NCBI GenBank assembly: GCA_963846775.1
Contig: CAWJXB010000006.1
Span: 62,001 to 126,000, forward strand
DNA: 64,000 nt
Source of the DNA: CAVYXA01 sp963846775
GTDB lineage: Bacteria; Verrucomicrobiota; Verrucomicrobiia; Chthoniobacterales; UBA10450
Direction: 5' to 3'
Part shown: one piece after another, positions 9,701 through 17,065 of the stretch
Numbering within the stretch: position 1 is the stretch's first letter
How the letters are laid out: each line of letters opens with the position of its first letter
Notes under the pieces: generated by a model
The model's database searches: none
Told to the model about the DNA's origin: nothing
The model's input: only the letters and a program-made list of their open reading frames with translations
Position numbers and translations under genes: made by a program

Positions 9701-9985
9701 GACGGCTCCGAAATAGTAAGTGCCCGGCTCACCGGGAATCCCTTCAATCGCGAGCGCCCGCCCACCGCGAAACGGGCCGATCTGCCGCCATTGCATTCCA
9801 TTGAAAAGTTTTTCGTCGATGATCGCGGCCGGCGCAGACACTTGGCGGCCGCTCGGGCTGGGCGTGGGCGAGGGGACGCCGGGGCCGCCGCCCCGAATCG
9901 GCGTTGGTTTCGCCGCAAAACCGATCGAACCAGCGACAAGAAAAACGAGGAAATGAAGAAACGGACGCAACTGAGACTTGAACAT
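6758..9985 (-). CDS. large secreted BNR/sortilin-like repeat protein
   Basis: A 1075-residue exported protein. Residues 1-25 are a signal peptide (hydrophobic FLHFLVFLVAGSIGFA, cleavage near FAA), followed by a proline-rich linker. Residues about 60-760 contain many BNR/Asp-box-like units with patterns such as 'S.DAGKTW', 'TTDGGKTW' and 'SSDHGQSW', diagnostic of VPS10/sortilin-type and photosystem-stability-like beta-propellers. Residues about 790-890 look like a beta-sandwich (PKDEVTLDVLDSAGKIV). Residues about 930-1030 are helical and charged (a likely coiled coil). Such proteins are often labelled 'glycosyl hydrolase, BNR repeat', but no catalytic residues can be assigned. The gene stands alone; a very long antisense open frame is a compositional shadow. 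Confidence 0.8.
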   Translation of the reverse strand: MFKSQLRPFLHFLVFLVAGSIGFAAKPTPIRGGGPGVPSPTPSPSGRQVSAPAAIIDEKLFNGMQWRQIGPFRGGRALAIEGIPGEPGTYYFGAVAGGIWKTIDGGANWTPLFDKEDISSIGALAVAPSDHNVIYAGTGEAAIRGNTTYGLGVYKSIDAGKTWKNVGLRDTHNIGAIIVDPHNADVALVAALGHAFGPNKERGIFRTTDGGKTWANVLFKDENTGGIDIVFDPHNPNIVFASLWQARRQPWFFSSGGPGSGLYRSSDNGVTWKRLEGNGLPEGILGRIGVAVSGADSNRVYAIIEAKEGGIYRSDDAGQTWTRVNDDGRFRQRAWYFSKVYADPKSPDTLYVVNTGLFRSVDGGKNFALLPARHGDHHGLWIDPEDPNRIANVNDGGASVSTDAGKTWTTQNNQPTAQFYHVAVDNAFPYHIYGAQQDNSNVGIASRTDSGTIGREDWFQAGDGECGFVVPDPRDWHIIYSNSEGYAVRYDKSKEEAHDISPYPLDNSGHGAEDLKHRFQWVSPLMLSPHNPDVLYTAGECVFKSSDHGQSWTQISGDLTRNDKSKQKPSGGPLTNDITSVEYYDTIFALAESPVKTGTLWAGTDDGLVQVTTDDGQHWANVTPKMPEWSTVDLIEASPFDANTAYVAVDRHKLDDFKPYIFKTADLGKTWSAITNGIPDGAFVHAVREDPKRRGLLYAGTEIGVFISFDDGAHWQPLQLNLPVTPIHDLVVKDDDLVVATHGRSFWVLDDITPVRQLKPQNNQDETILYQPQTALRLHYPEEFDKRQPVGDNPPPGAIIDYYFKSEPKDEVTLDVLDSAGKIVRHLSSKKKKEGEQPPEWPDRVERVKTIPAKEGMNRFAWDLRYDDPIQIPGAFYSGNGPKGPLALPGDYQVKLTVSGKSQTVPLHLAIDPRTKGQEAALQKQFGLSMQVKDRISQLHQAVNEIREVKSQVKDLHQRYGGDQRLKPGLDAADDLEKKMEEIEQQLVQVNMKGSEGNLAFPNMLNERFDSFSHVIDYGDNEPTKPQLEVFQLLSGNLDEQLKKWAQLKAEDLPKVSALIKQANLPALIVTPPKA

Positions 9986-10045
9986 CCCGGTAAGGTGAGG
10001 AACTTGCGTCAGCGATCAACTAGATTCCTTGAAATTCAGAACGCT

Positions 10046-11248
10046 TTAGTCATCATTGCCGCCGAGGAGATTCTTCAGCATCGGCTGCGGATTAGTCGGT
10101 AGTTCCTCTACGTCCCGCAGCTTCCGCGCAATCGCCCGCGACCGAACATCGACATCCTCCATCTTCTTCGCTGCTTGATCGAGCTTGTCTTTCACCCCCG
10201 ATAACGCTTCGCCAAATTTCCCGAACTCTGTTTTCACTCCCGCTAACAAATTCCACACCTCGCTCGACCGCTTCTGAATGGCGAGGGTCCGAAAACCCAT
10301 TTGAAGGCTATTGAGTATCGCCAGTAGTGTGGTCGGCCCGGCGAAAGAAACGCGGCAGTCGCGTTGGACTTGCTCGCTTAAACCGACGCGGCGAATCGCC
10401 TCGGCATACAATCCTTCGGTCGGCAAAAACATAAACGCGAAATCGGTCGTGCGCGGTGGGTTAATGTATTTCGTGCAAATATCTCTGGCCGATTTCTTCA
10501 ACTGCGTTTCCAAACTCTTCATCGCGCTCTCGACTAGATCAACATCTCCTTTCTCCTGTGCGGCCAGCAGACGCTGATAATCCTCGGTCGGAAACTTCGC
10601 ATCGATCGGCAGCCAGACCGGCGCGCCATTTTCATCGCCGGGAAGTTTAATCGCGAAGTCGACATTCTCTGCGCTGTCGTCGCGTGTTCTCACGTTGCGC
10701 GCGAACTGGTCGGGCGTGAGCACTTGTTCGAGCAACGCACCGAGTTGCACTTCGCCCCAGCCGCCGCGGGTTTTCACATTGGCCAGCACTTTTTGCAAGC
10801 CGCCGACGTCGCTGGCCAATTGCTGCATCGCGCCGAGGCCCTGATGCACCAGCTCGAGCCGTTCGCTCACCAGCTTGAACGATTCACCCAGTCGTTTTTC
10901 CAGTGTGCCCTGCAATTTTTCATCGACCGTGGCGCGCATTCGGTCGATCTGCTGCGCGTTATCCCGTTGCAATTCTTTCAGCCGAAGATCGACAATAGAT
11001 CGCACGCTCTCGAGCGATTTCGTTAATTCCTCCCGCTGCGCTTTGGACGCATTCGCATTCTCTTCGCGGCTCCGCGCCATTTCTTCGCGCAACATGCGCT
11101 CTTCTCGCTCCTGAGCCCGTTCGAGAAGCTCGATCTTGCCTACTACGGCACGATCGTCGCGTTGACCAAGACGGCTCAGAGCGAAAACGACCGTCGCAAG
11201 CAAGGCGCTGCCGAGCAGACCGGCAAGAAGATAGAAAAACGGAGTCAC
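10046..11248 (-). CDS. rmuC: RmuC-family DNA recombination protein
   Basis: A 400-residue protein in the RmuC layout: an N-terminal transmembrane segment (YLLAGLLGSALLATVVFAL), a long coiled coil (about residues 30-160), then the conserved RmuC domain with GGWGEVQLG, PIDAKFPTEDY, FMFLPTEGLYAEA and GPTTLLAIL. RmuC proteins limit inversion at short inverted repeats, notable in a window rich in them. I choose the GTG at 11246-11248 (VTPFFYLLAG). The frame is open to 11326, but those extra 26 codons are encoded by the repeat at 11263-11325 and give a basic, non-conserved peptide. No strong ribosome site supports either start. It follows the btuB-like gene on the same strand with the repeat between. 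Confidence 0.85.
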   Translation of the reverse strand: MTPFFYLLAGLLGSALLATVVFALSRLGQRDDRAVVGKIELLERAQEREERMLREEMARSREENANASKAQREELTKSLESVRSIVDLRLKELQRDNAQQIDRMRATVDEKLQGTLEKRLGESFKLVSERLELVHQGLGAMQQLASDVGGLQKVLANVKTRGGWGEVQLGALLEQVLTPDQFARNVRTRDDSAENVDFAIKLPGDENGAPVWLPIDAKFPTEDYQRLLAAQEKGDVDLVESAMKSLETQLKKSARDICTKYINPPRTTDFAFMFLPTEGLYAEAIRRVGLSEQVQRDCRVSFAGPTTLLAILNSLQMGFRTLAIQKRSSEVWNLLAGVKTEFGKFGEALSGVKDKLDQAAKKMEDVDVRSRAIARKLRDVEELPTNPQPMLKNLLGGNDD

Positions 11249-11262
11249 AATGCGTGAATATC

Positions 11263-11325
11263 TGTAGCGGCGGTCTTTGACCGTCGCAAACCTCCTCCTA
11301 AAGACGGTGACAGACCGCCGCTCCA
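11263..11325. repeat. REP-like element at the btuB-rmuC junction
   Basis: The left arm TGTAGCGGCGGTCTTTGACC faces the right arm with GACAGACCGCCGCTCCA. The arms form a long GC-rich stem around CAAACCTCCTCCTAAAG. The stop codon of the btuB-like gene (11327-11329) directly abuts the right end, and the frame of rmuC runs open through the element. A related copy lies at 32576-32628. Confidence 0.7.
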
Positions 11326-11326
11326 A

Positions 11327-13348
11327 TCAAAAGCGCATCTTCAGTCCGCCGTAGGCCGCGCGACCGAGCGCCGGAAAGCCGAACACTTCGGCGTAATGTT
11401 CGTTCGTCAGGTTGTCGATCCGGCCGAAGATCGACAGGTGTGAATTGACGTCGTATTCGCCGGCGAAATTAAGCAATGCGTAATCTTCGATGTCGAAGTT
11501 CGGGCCGCCAAAGTTCAATTCTTCGCGGGCGTTCACAAATTTGGCCGAAATCGTTGTGCGCAGTTTCTTGCACCAGAGATATGAAGCGGAAACATAGACT
11601 TCGTTGCGCGGCCGGCGCGGCAAGCGCGCGCCTTGGGGTTGCGAAATATTGGCGTTGTCGGTTTTTTTCGCTTCAAGGTAAGTGTAGCTCGCCGTGAGAG
11701 TGAGATCGGCAATCGGCGTGGCACGCAATTCCGTTTCGACGCCTTGCGTCTCGGCTGCGCCAAGATTCAGCGTGCGGAATTGCCCATCGAAGCCGATCAC
11801 GTTGGACAAATCATTGTGAAAATAGGTCGCGCCAAGCGTTACTCTCCCGCGATCGCGGGACCAAAGCCGTTGCTCCAGGCCGATGTCCCAGCCACGATCT
11901 TCTTCCGGACGCAGCGCGAAGTTCATTCCGAAAATCTTGTCCTGGCTGCTGGGTGGACTGAATCCAGTCGCGACACTCGAATGCAGTGTCGTGTTCGTCT
12001 GGTCGATCTTGTAACTGCCAGCAAAGCGATAGGTCCAGACATCGCCAAATTGATTAAAGTGATCGATCCGACCTCCGGCAACGAGCACGAGCTCGGGGAT
12101 CGGGGTGAGCATGGCTTGCAGAAATCCGGCGGTCTCATCCGTGTGATCGCTGATGAACTTCGGTCCGAAAATAACAAACGGCCGCTCTTGCCCCGCGTTT
12201 ACGCGACTGTAGAAAAATCCGGAGGTGATCGTGAGCCAGGATACCGGGCGAACATTGTTTTGGTAGTCGATCGTGGTGCGCTCGAACAAAGCCCGCGTCG
12301 GCCCGACGAATCCGTCCTGGTTTGGATCGTTGATCTGCCGCTCATGATCATAATCGATAATTAACTTGTGTTCCCACCAGTCGTTTACTCGAAGATCGAT
12401 GTGCGGGGCGATGAGCCACTTTTCGGTCAAAAAATGATCCACCGCTCTTGGATCGAAGATCGTGTTCGGATTTCCAGTCTCGCTTTCCGAATAGGCGAAC
12501 AGGCTGCCGATCCGCAACTGGTCGTTAGGCGACCAACCGACATCCGCGATTCCGGAGGTGTTACGATACTCGTTGTTCGGCCGCGCGTTGTCGGTGTCGA
12601 TTCGGCTCGCGCCGATCGAGTAATCGAACTGCTCGATTTTGCCCTCGCTTTCGAGTGATTCGCGAAAGGTATCGAACGATCCGCCTTCGGCGCTCAAGGT
12701 AAGTCCCGGTGTTCCTTCGCCTTGTTTGGTAAAAATTTGCACGACCCCAGCCAAGGCACGTGGGCCATAAATCGTGCTCTGTGGGCCGCGCGCAACCTCG
12801 ATCCGATCAATGTTGTCCGTAGTCAGATTGGCAAAATCAAATTGACCAGCCAAACCTTGATTAATCGGAATTCCATCGAGAAGCACTTGCATGTCCTGGC
12901 TGGGCAAGCCGCGCATGAAAACGGAAGTGAGCTGGCCGGGTGTGCCGGTTTGCACGACGTTCAGTCCCGGGACTTCGCGCAATGCGTCACTCACCCGTTC
13001 GATTTGCTTTTGCTCGAGATCGTCTGACGAAATTACGCTGACACTGGCCGGCGATTGATCGAGCGGAACGTCGCTGCGCGTGGCGGAGACGACAACGGTT
13101 TCAGTTTCAGCTTGTTCGTCCTGCCCGAGGCACGCAAGCGGCGCGAACACGAGCGACGCTGCGATTCGGATTGGGTAGCACACGCGTCTCGTGTGTTGGC
13201 AAGCGCGTCCCGCGATTGCGAACTTTTGTTGTGCCATGGGACGCCGCTTAGACAACGTTTTCCAGAAAGATCGTTTCGGCGCGATGCCGAAACCAGCACG
13301 CGGGACGCGTGCGCTACCCCACATGAACCAAAACAGACGATGTAACAT
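11327..13348 (-). CDS. btuB: TonB-dependent receptor, BtuB-like (cobalamin)
   Basis: A 673-residue outer-membrane receptor. The start at 13348 (MLHRLFWFMW) is set by GGAGGA about 9 bases upstream. The TonB box region (ETETVVVSATR) leads into the plug domain with VSDALREVPGLNV and VFMRGLPSQDMQVLLDGIPI, close to BtuB. The rest is a beta-barrel ending in aromatic GRAAYGGLKMRF. A cobalamin riboswitch lies upstream at 13545-13700, strong support for B12 or a corrinoid as ligand. Oddity: the signal peptide is split by a 49-codon in-frame repeat (13173-13319), giving about residues 11-59 of basic sequence (GSARVPRAGF...) before the hydrophobic IRIAASLVFAPLACLGQ. Export may start from an internal ATG at 13237. 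Confidence 0.85.
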   Translation of the reverse strand: MLHRLFWFMWGSARVPRAGFGIAPKRSFWKTLSKRRPMAQQKFAIAGRACQHTRRVCYPIRIAASLVFAPLACLGQDEQAETETVVVSATRSDVPLDQSPASVSVISSDDLEQKQIERVSDALREVPGLNVVQTGTPGQLTSVFMRGLPSQDMQVLLDGIPINQGLAGQFDFANLTTDNIDRIEVARGPQSTIYGPRALAGVVQIFTKQGEGTPGLTLSAEGGSFDTFRESLESEGKIEQFDYSIGASRIDTDNARPNNEYRNTSGIADVGWSPNDQLRIGSLFAYSESETGNPNTIFDPRAVDHFLTEKWLIAPHIDLRVNDWWEHKLIIDYDHERQINDPNQDGFVGPTRALFERTTIDYQNNVRPVSWLTITSGFFYSRVNAGQERPFVIFGPKFISDHTDETAGFLQAMLTPIPELVLVAGGRIDHFNQFGDVWTYRFAGSYKIDQTNTTLHSSVATGFSPPSSQDKIFGMNFALRPEEDRGWDIGLEQRLWSRDRGRVTLGATYFHNDLSNVIGFDGQFRTLNLGAAETQGVETELRATPIADLTLTASYTYLEAKKTDNANISQPQGARLPRRPRNEVYVSASYLWCKKLRTTISAKFVNAREELNFGGPNFDIEDYALLNFAGEYDVNSHLSIFGRIDNLTNEHYAEVFGFPALGRAAYGGLKMRF
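13173..13319. repeat. 147-bp element with 24-bp terminal inverted repeats
   Basis: The left end GGGTAGCACACGCGTCTCG and the right end (reverse strand GGGTAGCGCACGCGTCCCG) match at all but a few positions. The element lies inside the coding sequence of the btuB-like gene, between the start codon and the hydrophobic core of the signal peptide. It is exactly 49 codons long and has no stop in the frame used. Confidence 0.75.
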
Positions 13349-13463
13349 AACAAGTTTCCTCCAACTCAATTCCGAGAGTCGGACTTGTTTGTCCCGTTCC
13401 GGCACGTGCCGGTCGGACGCATCGCCCAGCTCTCATTCTTCTTTTGGCGAAGAAGTTTTTTCG

Positions 13464-13525
13464 CTGTAGCCAGGGCGCTCTGTCGCCGTGCTGTGAAACG
13501 CCCCGACAAAGCGGGGCGGCTAGAA
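13464..13525. repeat. REP-like element inside the btuB leader
   Basis: CTGTAGCCAGGGCGCTCTGTCG on one side faces CGACAAAGCGGGGCGGCTAG on the other, forming an imperfect stem. On the minus strand it lies between the cobalamin aptamer and the btuB-like start, where the riboswitch expression platform should be. Confidence 0.6.
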
Positions 13526-13544
13526 CGAATGAGGTGGACTCGGT

Positions 13545-13700
13545 CGAATATTCTGGCTCCTGGCTTATGGCGCCGGTGTGGCACACACCTTTTTCCCGCC
13601 TTCACCCCCGAGAGTTTTCGGGGATTGGCCCATGGGAAATTGTATCCAGTTACAGCAGCGCAACTGCTCCCGATTTGCACGGGATTTCTCGCGCCGATCC
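13545..13700 (-). promoter_or_regulatory. cobalamin riboswitch aptamer
   Basis: Read on the minus strand, this leader contains AATCCCGTGCAAATCGGGAG, then GCAGTTGCGCTGCTGTAACTG, and further on AAGCCAGGAGCCAG. These are the conserved blocks of the B12 element (the 'CCGUG.AAAUC.GG..C', 'ACUGUAA' and 'AGCCAGGAGACC' boxes) in the right order and spacing. It lies about 200 bases upstream of the btuB-like gene and should repress it when cobalamin is abundant. The boundaries are approximate. The expression platform was not identified and is partly occupied by the repeat at 13464-13525. Confidence 0.85.
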
Positions 13701-13772
13701 ACTTTGACTAAGCTCGCAAAGAACTAAGTTCAACAACTAGTCGCTTGCGCTTGGCCGCTCAAGTTTTATTTA

Positions 13773-14729
13773 ATGGGCTTTACCTTTGTGGATTCCAACG
13801 ATTCCAATTTCAACTTCGTTATCACCGGCGGCGCTGGGTTCATCGGATCGAATCTTACCCTCGAATTGCAAGAGCGCTTTCCCAATGCGCGGCTGACGGT
13901 CATCGATGATTTTCGGTCGGGCGATTTTAAGAATCTGATCGGTTACCGGGGAGATTTCGTGGCCCAAGATCTGGCGAAACTCGACTGGCGCGAACAATTT
14001 GGCGACGAAAAATTCGACGCCATCTTTCATCTCGCGTCGATCACTGACACCACTTTGCACGACCAATTCGTCCAAGTGCACGACAACGTGGAAAGTTTTC
14101 GCCGGATCTTGAATTTCGCGCGCCCAACCGGGACGCGGATCATTTACGCGTCGTCGGCGGCGACGTACGGCGCGGCCACGGAAGCGAGCGTGGAATCAAA
14201 CGGCGCGACGCCGGCCAATATCTACGCATTTTCCAAGACGATCATGGACAATATCGCCGTGCGCGAAGCGAAAGCGTCGTCGGATTGGATCATCATCGGT
14301 CTGCGCTACTTCAACGTCTATGGGCCGCGTGAAGCGCATAAAGGCGTGCCGGCGAGCATGGTTTATCATCTATCGCGGCAAATGAAGGCGGGACAGCGCC
14401 CCCGCATTTTCAAGCACGGGGACCAGAAACGCGATTTCGTTTACGTGAAGGACGTGGTCGATGGCAGCATTCGCGCGCTTAACGCGGAGATGAGCGGGAT
14501 TTACAATCTCGGCAGCGGGCAGGCGCGCTCGTTTAATGAGCTGATTGACGTTCTGAACAAATGTTTGGGCACGAATTTTCAGCCCGATTACATCGACAAT
14601 CCGCACACACATTATCAGAATTTCACGCAGGCCGATTTGAGCAATGTGCGCCGCGCGCTTGGGTATGAGCCCCGCTTTCCGCTCGAAGACGGCGTCCGCG
14701 ATTACATGGCCTGGCTGAAAGGCGGGTAA
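13773..14729 (+). CDS. hldD: ADP-glyceromanno-heptose 6-epimerase-like SDR
   Basis: A 318-residue extended SDR. ITGGAGFIGSNL (about residues 17-28) is the NAD(P)-binding Rossmann motif. The following DDFRSGDFKNL segment resembles HldD/RfaD, which inverts C6 of ADP-D-glycero-D-manno-heptose for the LPS inner core. YASSAATYG and the catalytic YxxxK as YAFSK are present (about residues 127-156), and RYFNVYGPRE matches the family. Length is normal (HldD is about 310). Other UDP-hexose epimerases share most of these motifs, so the substrate is probable, not certain. An outer-membrane LPS role agrees with the lptD-like gene at 45126. It runs divergently from the btuB leader. Confidence 0.75.
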   Translation: MGFTFVDSNDSNFNFVITGGAGFIGSNLTLELQERFPNARLTVIDDFRSGDFKNLIGYRGDFVAQDLAKLDWREQFGDEKFDAIFHLASITDTTLHDQFVQVHDNVESFRRILNFARPTGTRIIYASSAATYGAATEASVESNGATPANIYAFSKTIMDNIAVREAKASSDWIIIGLRYFNVYGPREAHKGVPASMVYHLSRQMKAGQRPRIFKHGDQKRDFVYVKDVVDGSIRALNAEMSGIYNLGSGQARSFNELIDVLNKCLGTNFQPDYIDNPHTHYQNFTQADLSNVRRALGYEPRFPLEDGVRDYMAWLKGG

Positions 14730-14737
14730 CGCCCTTC

Positions 14738-14833
14738 TTGGAGTGCGGCGATCCCGCCGTGGCGGGACCGCTCTCAAAGTTAGCCACGGCGAATCCGTCC
14801 TGTGGCGGATGCGGACATGTCCGCGCACTCCAA
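14738..14833. repeat. 96-bp element with TTGGAGTGCG inverted ends
   Basis: TTGGAGTGCGG at the left end faces CCGCGCACTCCAA at the right end. Inside are TCCCGCCGTGGCGGGA, itself palindromic, and GGACATGTCC. The element fills the space between the convergent hldD-like and OsmC genes; the OsmC stop begins two bases beyond it. A bidirectional terminator role is possible. Confidence 0.65.
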
Positions 14834-14834
14834 A

Positions 14835-15245
14835 TCATCCTTCCCAGAAAAATTTCGTCGGACGATTGATTTCTGGTGGAAGACTCTTGTGGACCGGGCA
14901 ATTCAGCCCGGTTTGTTCGAGAATTTTCCGATGCGGCGAATCTGGCGGCAGCGGAATATGAACCTCCGATGGCAATCCAACAATCCGTCGCGGGGCATCC
15001 TTCGACATTTCCTTCTTCACCGAAACAGTCATTCCCTTAAGGCTAACGCCCAGTTCCTCGGCCTTGATGCCCATGGTGGTGCCGATGCAGGTGCCCAGCG
15101 CAGTAGCGACGAGATCGGTCGGCGAAAACGATTCGCCTTTTCCCTTGTTGTCGGTCGGAGCATCGGTCGCGATTTTCGATTGCGACGGCCCATGCGTGGC
15201 GTCGCAATGCAAATCGCCGGCGTATTTAATGGAGACTTCGACCAT
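14835..15245 (-). CDS. OsmC-family peroxiredoxin
   Basis: A 136-residue protein of usual OsmC length. The two redox cysteines are in place: Cys53 in ALGTCIGTT and Cys116 in TGLNCPVHKS. SFSPTDLVATALG in the middle is typical of the YhfA/OsmC group. The family reduces organic hydroperoxides in the cytoplasm using the cysteine pair. The gene stands alone, between an inverted-repeat element (14738-14833) and a heptamer array (15283-15399). No regulatory site was seen. Confidence 0.9.
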   Translation of the reverse strand: MVEVSIKYAGDLHCDATHGPSQSKIATDAPTDNKGKGESFSPTDLVATALGTCIGTTMGIKAEELGVSLKGMTVSVKKEMSKDAPRRIVGLPSEVHIPLPPDSPHRKILEQTGLNCPVHKSLPPEINRPTKFFWEG

Positions 15246-15282
15246 GACTGACTATCGGTGCTCTGGCCTGTTTGTCATGCGC

Positions 15283-15399
15283 CACGAATGACGAATGACG
15301 AATGCCCAATGACGAAGGAATGACGAAATCCTAATGACGGATCGAAGGACTTCGTCATTCTACATTGATTCGTCATTCGTCATTCGTGCTTCGTCATTG
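15283..15399. repeat. heptamer array, two facing arms (AATGACG unit)
   Basis: The left arm (15283-15340) is a run of degenerate 7-bp units, mainly AATGACG, with occasional variants (AATGCCC) and short slips. The right arm (15351-15399) carries the reverse complement (TTCGTCATTCGTCATTCG). The arms are separated by about 10 bases and would fold into a long imperfect hairpin. The last codons and stop of the GH26-like gene (stop at 15380) are formed by the right arm. Confidence 0.85.
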
Positions 15400-16471
15400 T
15401 TATCGCTGTTTCCTGGATTTTCCCTGCGTGTCGGGCAAACACATCTCGAAAAACGCTCGTTAGATCGCCATCGTGCAGAATGATCATGTCGGTATCGTGT
15501 TTTTTCCGGTTGTCGTTTTGCCAGGCCTCATTCCACCAGCAGAAACCGATCACGGCGGGCCAGCGATTAGAGAACAAATCCTCGAGTGCATGCTCAGCCC
15601 AGCGAGCCGCATCGACATGTGGATTGTGCAGATCGCAGGCGAACTCGGCGATAATGATTGGTTTGCCAGGCGCGATCTTCGTTAGGCGGGGATAGGCCTG
15701 TGCCATTTTGAATCGGAAACTCTCTGTGCCGTCGCGAGTTGTCGGCGTGGTGGGGCCGTAAGCACTCAGACCGACCCAGTCGCAGTAATCAGGGCCGGGG
15801 AAGTAATTCTCGAGTGCGTTCCATTTTCGTTCCGGCTCGTCATACCAATTGACGTGCCAGACCCATTGCAGGTTATCGGCGCCCTCGGCCCGCAGGAGAT
15901 CGACAATGTGTCGATACGCTGCGATGTAGCGGCGCGGTCCTTCCCTGGGGCCGCCATTCCATTTTCCGTTCCAACCAAACCAGTCGCCGTTTGGTTCGGT
16001 GCCCCATTCGATCAGAATGGGTGAGCCGAATTTTTTCGCGTCGCGCGCCCAAGTGCGAAGATCGGCATCGAATTCGCCGGCGATGATTTTTTGCAGCGTG
16101 AATAATTTCTCGGCGTGCTGTTGATCGACATCGGAGCGCAACATGAGACGGATGTAAGGCGCTCTGGCAAGGCTGCCAATCCAGTCGCACATTTCCGCTG
16201 GAAATCGGCGGGACTCGAACCAGTTGTTGGCGAAATAAACCCACGCAGCTTTCTTGCCGACCGCCTCTTCATAACGCGCGACATCGGCTCGAGTGACATC
16301 GTGCTCGGTCGGGTCGTGGTCATCGGTGCCGACTCCACCCCAGTAGAGTCCGTGATAAAGTTTGCCTTCAGGCGGTGTCGAAATTATTTGCGCATGCGTT
16401 GGTGCGACCAGAAACGCCGGAAGCAAGAATCGACAGAGTATTGATCTCACGGAGGCGGAAGATACCACCAT
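15380..16471 (-). CDS. secreted GH26-like glycoside hydrolase (beta-mannanase type)
   Basis: A 363-residue exported protein with a signal peptide (residues about 1-27, ending THAQ). GVGTDDHDP and WVYFANNWF in the N-terminal third, then WGTEPNGDW with a likely acid/base Glu159, and IIIAEFACD with a likely nucleophile Glu276, fit a (beta/alpha)8 clan-A hydrolase of the GH26 mannanase type. CWWNEAWQND near the end is the last barrel strand. The substrate (mannan or a related beta-1,4 glycan) is inferred from fold only. The C-terminal MTKHE and the stop are encoded by the repeat array at 15283-15399, so the original end has been replaced. Monocistronic. Confidence 0.7.
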   Translation of the reverse strand: MVVSSASVRSILCRFLLPAFLVAPTHAQIISTPPEGKLYHGLYWGGVGTDDHDPTEHDVTRADVARYEEAVGKKAAWVYFANNWFESRRFPAEMCDWIGSLARAPYIRLMLRSDVDQQHAEKLFTLQKIIAGEFDADLRTWARDAKKFGSPILIEWGTEPNGDWFGWNGKWNGGPREGPRRYIAAYRHIVDLLRAEGADNLQWVWHVNWYDEPERKWNALENYFPGPDYCDWVGLSAYGPTTPTTRDGTESFRFKMAQAYPRLTKIAPGKPIIIAEFACDLHNPHVDAARWAEHALEDLFSNRWPAVIGFCWWNEAWQNDNRKKHDTDMIILHDGDLTSVFRDVFARHAGKIQETAITMTKHE

Positions 16472-16517
16472 TTACAAAGACGGCCGCCGACCGCGCAGCC
16501 GCCATGCGACCATTCGT

Positions 16518-17009
16518 TCACACGGCCTTGGCCACGAGACGCAAATGATGGATGCGATCGTGAGCGCTTTTGACCTCGTGGTATTGATGGGAAATGATTT
16601 CCCGCAACGGCGAGGAGAGCCTGTTGTGAACGGCCTTTTCGTACTCGTGCATGGCCGAATCTTCGCCGCGCTCGCACTCGGCCAGGATGGCGCGATCGTC
16701 GCGCGAGATCGCAATTCGCAGATTGATCCATGTCCGATGAAACGCTCCGACTGTGCTCGTCGTTTGGGGGGGTTCGAATTGGCAAAGCCGTCGCACCGTG
16801 TTCCGCAGGTCGGCGAGAAATCGGCCGCGTTGATGAGCATAATCGTCGAAGAGGGATTTGAGCTTCGGATCTTTGGCCGCCTCCGAGGCCTTTTTATAAC
16901 CACGCTCGCCATCCTGGAGCGTTCCGACTAAGTGATTGATCAAACGGACGATGTCCGGTCGCTGATCCATATAATATTGGTTCGGGTCACGACCGGGAAG
17001 TGCGCTCAA
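16518..17009 (-). CDS. PA2169-like four-helix-bundle protein (DUF2383)
   Basis: A 163-residue all-helical protein. The N-terminal part IVRLINHLVGTLQDGERGYKK, followed by helices with SLFDDYAHQRGRFLADL, matches the ferritin-like DUF2383 group. Charged residues (E, H, D) recur at bundle positions, but the metal ligands of true ferritins cannot be assigned. Members are often stress-associated; the role here is unknown. It faces away from the DUF5069 gene, leaving a 56-bp shared promoter region. A 46-bp gap follows before the GH26-like gene on the same strand. Confidence 0.7.
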   Translation of the reverse strand: MSALPGRDPNQYYMDQRPDIVRLINHLVGTLQDGERGYKKASEAAKDPKLKSLFDDYAHQRGRFLADLRNTVRRLCQFEPPQTTSTVGAFHRTWINLRIAISRDDRAILAECERGEDSAMHEYEKAVHNRLSSPLREIISHQYHEVKSAHDRIHHLRLVAKAV

Positions 17010-17065
17010 TTCGAACCAATCTTTGGCGGTACTTGCGATCGAGATGCTTCGCGATAGCCTGAGTC

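Noticed and set aside
8396..10102. 568-codon open frame on the plus strand opposite the BNR-protein gene
   Set aside because: The minus strand encodes an unmistakable BNR-repeat protein with a signal peptide. The plus frame has no domain, is rich in Arg and Asp, and follows from the codon use of the repeats.
13437..13462. Hairpin CTTCTTTTGGCGAAGAAG followed by TTTTTT as a terminator
   Set aside because: The T-run follows on the plus strand, whereas the only transcript here (riboswitch and btuB-like gene) is on the minus strand. No plus-strand gene ends here.
15283..15399. CRISPR-like repeat array
   Set aside because: The units are only 7 bp and degenerate, contain no unique spacers and are arranged as facing arms; there are no cas genes.
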